DNA of 8,583 nt from Planctomycetaceae bacterium (GTDB lineage: Bacteria > Planctomycetota > Planctomycetia > Pirellulales > Thermoguttaceae), in NCBI GenBank assembly GCA_031266315.1, contig JAISBG010000211.1:1-8583 (forward strand), read 5' to 3'. Both the position numbers and the translations under genes were made by a program. Shown in pieces: positions 5,218-8,583 of this stretch; the stretch's first letter is position 1; each line of letters starts with the position of its first letter. The notes beneath the pieces are model-generated. The model was given only the letters and a program-made list of their open reading frames with translations. It ran no database searches and was not told the DNA's origin.

Positions 5218-7722
5218 CTACACAAGTTTCATCAAACGCCGCAATGTCCATTCTGTTATAAGAACAGAGCAGATGCCCAACAGGAACCATTGTAACGTTT
5301 TTTCTTCGGCAGCCGTGTCAGGAACCGCTCGTTGTGAACGAATTTTAAGAAGTTCTGTAATCGGTGAACCGGTATAAGGTTGATCTTTGGTTTCTTTGAA
5401 GAGATCAATATCGCCGTAAAGAGTTGATTCTTTAATTGTCGGCAACGCATCGGTTGGTGAACGAAAATAAACACCGCCGCTTTTTGTTGCTAATTTTATG
5501 AGTAATTGCTCATTCCGTCCCGGAAGTTCCCGTTCCAAATCACTCATACGTACTTGAACTGTTCGCGTGATTCGTTCTTCCGTTCCGGGAATAGTGAACT
5601 GAATTGACCAAGTTCCTTCTTCGGTCAACGGAAGATGAGTTTGATACGCTCCGGGCATATTCGGATCAAGAATTCCTTGAACAGTTCGGAGTGTTCCCGA
5701 CGGCGACAGAACATCAACCGGAACCGTCGAATCCGTAATCGGATTCAATCGGGAATCGTTTGCCGTGATGCGGAGTTGAGCAATCGAACCAAAGGAATAA
5801 CGTTGTTTGTCGGTTGCCAAAGAGCCGCGATCGGATTCCCGTTGCAACCGTCCCTGACTGACATAACGGAGTATTTTTGTTGCAATTTGTTCGTATGCTT
5901 TTTCGTCGGTTCGCCGGAGCCGCCACAGTTCACCGCTGCCAAGATAAAGAACCCGACCGGCTCCGTAAAACTGTTCAACAATTAACGCGCCGGTTTCCGC
6001 ACGTCCCATCGTTTCCGGTGAACCGGAGGCAGCCAGAAGAGTTGCAGTTGGTTTCACGCCTTTAACGGCAAAAAAACCGTAAAAACCGGGAAATTCGTTC
6101 CAAAAAGTTCGTGATTCGGCGGGATTATCTGTTGGTTTCAGAAATTCGGATTCTTCACCGGCGCGGCTGAATTTCAACGTCCAAGCCTGTTCGTCTCCGT
6201 GATAACGATGTTCAAATGCGGATTGTTTTGCCAAAAATTCAACAGGATACAAAGCGTGAATCTTATTCATTCCCATTTCTGTAACCCAACCGGTTACCGT
6301 ATCCGCCTGATGAACCGCTCCGGCAACAAGAATTAGTCCGCCGCCGTGCCGTGCAACCCAAAATTCAAGAACATCAATCTGTTCGTCTGAAAGTTCACGC
6401 CAGTTCGGATCAAACGCAACAACAATATCGTATTCCGCCATTTCCGTTCGCGTAACGGGAAATCGTTCCAATATTTTGTCCGCGTTCTGAGAAATACCGG
6501 GTCGCGACCAAGGAAGATAAACATCAACCGACATGGACTTATCCCGATAAATTTGCGAACACAAAAATTGATAATCCCGACTTGGAGCCGAAGCAAACAA
6601 AAGAACACGGTCTTTCCGATCAACAATTTCAATATCAGTTTGCTGCTGATTATCGGCAGGCAAATGGTCGTGGTCTGGCGGCAAAATTTTAACCGTAAAC
6701 CGCAGTTTACCCGATTCGGCAATCCGAACATCGAATTTTGTCTCGACAATTCCGTTTTTGGAAACCTGCACTTCTTTTTCATCGATTTTCGTAGCAGCGT
6801 TGGGAGTTCCTTCCGGCGTCAACGGTTGCGTCCAAAGTTCAACCGGAATTGTTGTTTTAACATTATTGGGATTACTTTCTCCGGTTTCATCGGTTTCATT
6901 GTGTTTTTCACCGCCGATCATTTCGATTGGAACTTTTACGGTAAACGGATCATTAGGAAATGCCCGATCCGGCGCGTCAATATTTCCGACACGGAAATTG
7001 AGCGGCTGTTCCGTCCTCCCAACACCAATAGAATAAATCGGAATTTTCAACCGTTGCGACATTTCAAGCGGCGTCTCAATATCCCGACCGGCGTTTTGCC
7101 CGCCGTCAGAAAGCAAAATAATTCCGGCAAGCGGTTGACCGCGTTCACGTTGCAAAATTTCAAACAAGGCATTGCCGATTGCCGTTTCTTCACCGTTGGG
7201 TTTTAAACTGTTTAAATTGTTCGGATTATTTAAATTATTCAAAAAATCGTAGTCCTGATTTTTTTGTTGCAAAACGGTGTCAAAAGAATAGAGAACAACA
7301 TTATGTTTTTCTGCGAGTCGTTCCAGTAATTCGCTTCGTTCAAGCCAATCAATCATCGCCTCCAACCGTGTCGGTCCGACAGGAATTTTATCGTCGCGAT
7401 ATTCATCATCTTCATAATTCCCGCTTTGTTCCTTTTCATCTGCCGGAGACAAAAGGTCATGATTCCCCATGCTGGCACTGGAGTCAATCAAAACAGCAAC
7501 ACGAGAATTACCGGCAAGATATTCCCATTGAGGATGGAGATAATAGGCAAGCAGCCCGAAAATCACGGCAACACGTAACACAAACAACATTATCTGTTGC
7601 CATGCTTTCAGTTCGGCAGCATCAATTCGGTAACGCCGAAAAAAATAGGCAACCAAAAGCAGAACGATCAGAATAGGCAATAACCAATCGTTGTTTTCCT
7701 GAATCCGTGCCAATCGAAACAT
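5218..7722 (-). CDS. Membrane-anchored VWA protein with glutamine-amidotransferase-like domain
   Basis: An 834-residue protein. Two N-terminal membrane helices (about 13-27 and 44-62) precede a von Willebrand A domain with a complete metal-binding (MIDAS) set: D80-S-S82-A-S84, Thr181 in EETAIGNAL and Asp206 in ILLSDGG. The domain ends near IPIYSIGVG. An extended beta-rich stretch follows. From about residue 372 (RVLLFASAPSRDY) to 624 there is a class I glutamine-amidotransferase-like fold with YDIVVAFDP and GGGLILVAGAVH; the nucleophile-elbow Cys is absent, so catalysis is not expected. Then come beta-sandwich sequence and a C-terminal helix (about 809-825) ending RRLMKLV. This layout is common in planctomycetes; partners are unknown. 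The frame opens at a TTG (7770), but I prefer ATG 7722: MFRLARIQENNDW leads straight into the first helix. An Asn/Leu-rich insert lies at 162-174 within the VWA domain. Confidence 0.85.
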   Translation of the reverse strand: MFRLARIQENNDWLLPILIVLLLVAYFFRRYRIDAAELKAWQQIMLFVLRVAVIFGLLAYYLHPQWEYLAGNSRVAVLIDSSASMGNHDLLSPADEKEQSGNYEDDEYRDDKIPVGPTRLEAMIDWLERSELLERLAEKHNVVLYSFDTVLQQKNQDYDFLNNLNNPNNLNSLKPNGEETAIGNALFEILQRERGQPLAGIILLSDGGQNAGRDIETPLEMSQRLKIPIYSIGVGRTEQPLNFRVGNIDAPDRAFPNDPFTVKVPIEMIGGEKHNETDETGESNPNNVKTTIPVELWTQPLTPEGTPNAATKIDEKEVQVSKNGIVETKFDVRIAESGKLRFTVKILPPDHDHLPADNQQQTDIEIVDRKDRVLLFASAPSRDYQFLCSQIYRDKSMSVDVYLPWSRPGISQNADKILERFPVTRTEMAEYDIVVAFDPNWRELSDEQIDVLEFWVARHGGGLILVAGAVHQADTVTGWVTEMGMNKIHALYPVEFLAKQSAFEHRYHGDEQAWTLKFSRAGEESEFLKPTDNPAESRTFWNEFPGFYGFFAVKGVKPTATLLAASGSPETMGRAETGALIVEQFYGAGRVLYLGSGELWRLRRTDEKAYEQIATKILRYVSQGRLQRESDRGSLATDKQRYSFGSIAQLRITANDSRLNPITDSTVPVDVLSPSGTLRTVQGILDPNMPGAYQTHLPLTEEGTWSIQFTIPGTEERITRTVQVRMSDLERELPGRNEQLLIKLATKSGGVYFRSPTDALPTIKESTLYGDIDLFKETKDQPYTGSPITELLKIRSQRAVPDTAAEEKTLQWFLLGICSVLITEWTLRRLMKLV

Positions 7723-7898
7723 AATTCCGGTGGTTTCGGAAGATGTTATTTGCGTCCCAAAAATATTCAAGGTATCAATTGAAGACTTGTAAATAAAGAG
7801 GGTAACTTTCTTTTTACGTTCCTCGTGAGATGAAACGTTGTCTTTTGTGTGTTCCCTTGTGTTCTTTGCGTAATCTTTTTAAAGGTAGGTAATTATAA
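7723..7898. other. Upstream region of the VWA gene with purine-rich near-repeats
   Basis: About 175 bp without a gene. On the minus strand 7836-7871 reads ACGCAAAGAACACAAGGGAA then CACACAAAAGACAACG, a loosely periodic ACRCAAAG-type series like the low-complexity intergenic sequence seen near genes in several bacterial phyla. A perfect TATAAT (minus strand, 7892-7897) touches the edge of element copy 4 but has no acceptable -35 at 16-18 bp. Confidence 0.3.
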
Positions 7899-8041
7899 GG
7901 TGGGCGACCTTTTGCTAAAAGGTCGCGTCGGCGTACTCGCCGACAATGAATCAGATTAACAACGGCAAATTGTATTGCCTTCCGTTTTGGAGTCAATGCC
8001 GAGTCAACCGGCGCAACCGCCCAGCGGGCGGATTGCCCACC
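7899..8041 (+). repeat. Palindromic dispersed element, copy 4
   Basis: The ends are GGTGGGC (7899-7905) and GCCCACC (8035-8041). The left hairpin is a perfect 10 bp: GCGACCTTTT with loop GCT and AAAAGGTCGC (7904-7926). The second hairpin is GTCGGCG with loop TACT and CGCCGAC (7927-7944). The right hairpin is GCAA-CCGCCC with loop AGC and GGGCGG, bulged A, TTGC (8013-8036). The centre (AATCAGATTAACAACGGCAA, TTGCCTTCCGTTTTGGAGTC) aligns with copy 1 in the same orientation. It lies 24 bp past the stop codon of the 8066 gene. It has the best-preserved set of hairpins. Confidence 0.9.
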
Positions 8042-8065
8042 ACATTCTCCACTTTCCGCAATTAA

Positions 8066-8583
8066 CTATTTTTCGGACGATTTTTCAGGTGATTTACCGA
8101 AAACAAGGAAAAGAACGAAAAAGACAGCGATAAAAATTGCCGGTACTTTAAGAATTCCTTTCCAGTTGTAGGCTTGGACAGCAAGATAATCTTTTCGGGC
8201 AACTTCAAAATCACCTTCCGCTTTTTTAGCAATTTTACGGAACGTTTTTTCGAGATCGGTTTTGCTGTATTCTGTATTACCGATGCGCAATTTTCCCGAA
8301 GAGGTTTCTGCCGCTTCAAGTTCTGCCGTACTGATTTTGTTATCTTTATTGGTATCCAATAACGAACCGAGATCAGATGCCAATTCATTTTCCTGAACTT
8401 TATCTTTGTTAAGGAGATCAGTTACGGTTTTTCCCAAGTCCAAGTATCGCCATGCGGAATCAACCATTGTAATATCGTTCCATTGCGGCATAGCAATAAT
8501 ATCGTTCTTCTTAACTTTTGACCAAAAATCTACAGGAGTTCCTTCGGGTAGAACGAGTTCATTAGTGTATTGTGTAATTTCAT
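8066..8583 (-). CDS. C-terminal part of a membrane protein with an EF-hand (5' end outside the window)
   Basis: The frame is open to the window edge, so 171 C-terminal residues are visible. An internal Met at 8491 has no special claim to be the start, since the coding pattern continues upstream (ELVLPEGTPVDFWSKVKKND). A canonical EF-hand loop lies at visible residues 76-87: D-T-N-K-D-N-K-I-S-T-A-E, with ligands at positions 1, 3, 5 and 12. A Lys/Asp-rich helical region follows, then one hydrophobic helix (about 142-161, ILKVPAIFIAVFFVLFLVFG) and a short charged tail. An extramembrane segment before a final helix starting Y-N-W-K-x-I-x-x-V-P-A recalls the end of major-facilitator nucleoside-permease-like proteins in planctomycetes. 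That assignment is tentative and needs the missing N-terminus. Confidence 0.7.
   Translation of the reverse strand, partial: EITQYTNELVLPEGTPVDFWSKVKKNDIIAMPQWNDITMVDSAWRYLDLGKTVTDLLNKDKVQENELASDLGSLLDTNKDNKISTAELEAAETSSGKLRIGNTEYSKTDLEKTFRKIAKKAEGDFEVARKDYLAVQAYNWKGILKVPAIFIAVFFVLFLVFGKSPEKSSEK

Noticed and set aside
6553..7206. 217-codon open frame on the + strand
   Set aside because: It lies wholly opposite the VWA gene, whose protein has clear domain motifs. The + strand product is Arg/Phe/Asn-rich with no recognisable motif, and shadow frames of this size occur opposite long genes.
7723..7770. N-terminal extension of the VWA protein to TTG 7770
   Set aside because: It has no Shine-Dalgarno before the TTG, and the extra 16 residues (NIFGTQITSSETTG...) are not needed for the first membrane helix. 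Kept as an alternative only.
7814..7996. 60-codon minus-strand frame beginning MTPKRKAIQF
   Set aside because: It runs through palindromic element copy 4 and intergenic sequence. Its residues are explained by the hairpins, and it has no ribosome site.
677..8041. CRISPR array or tandem repeat interpretation of the repeated GGTGGGC blocks
   Set aside because: Copies are 0.9-3 kb apart, differ in orientation, and have hairpin ends rather than regular direct repeats with spacers. No cas gene is present.

Overview
The window looks like an AT-rich member of the Planctomycetota. The main evidence is a pair of DUF1559 (SBP_bac_10 type, 'H-X9-DG-CTERM') pseudopilins with the phylum's typical N-terminus [20 protein letters not shown]. 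They sit beside the small carboxypeptidase-regulatory-like lipoprotein that usually accompanies them. A von Willebrand A protein of planctomycete architecture is also present. The lineage is inferred from these protein families; no rRNA or marker gene is present. Every gene I can support is on the minus strand, so transcription runs from high to low coordinates.

Layout in order of transcription: (1) 8066-8583, the C-terminal part of a membrane protein with an EF-hand, cut by the window edge. (2) 5218-7722, a large membrane-anchored VWA protein with a glutamine-amidotransferase-like domain lacking its catalytic Cys. (3) 4069-4626, an unrecognised protein with two membrane segments. (4) A probable operon read from a near-consensus sigma-70 promoter at 3731-3759: DUF1559 pseudopilin A (2458-3474), DUF1559 pseudopilin B (1393-2412) and the lipoprotein (846-1268). 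(5) 26-148, a 40-codon prepilin remnant that keeps its own promoter and ribosome binding site.

Two features stand out. First, the proper start of pseudopilin A (good Shine-Dalgarno, ATG at 3628) is separated from its coding frame by a run of 12 G (minus strand). With 12 G the frame from this ATG ends after 25 codons. With 11 or 14 G it would run straight into the prepilin as one 389-390 residue protein. This is the layout of a phase-variable contingency gene caught 'off', although a homopolymer sequencing error would look the same. Second, four copies of a 143-163 bp palindromic element lie at 677-823, 3852-4001, 4942-5104 and 7899-8041. They have inverted ends (GGTGGGC / GCCCACC) and subterminal hairpins whose stems change in a compensatory way around a fixed GCT/AGC loop. 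All four lie just 3' of a stop codon, one at each boundary between transcription units, and none lies inside the pseudopilin operon.

How the genes may work together: the pseudopilins and the lipoprotein probably form one cell-envelope module. The VWA protein and the two-helix protein are also envelope proteins but have no visible functional link to it. I see no tRNA, rRNA, CRISPR array or transposase gene.
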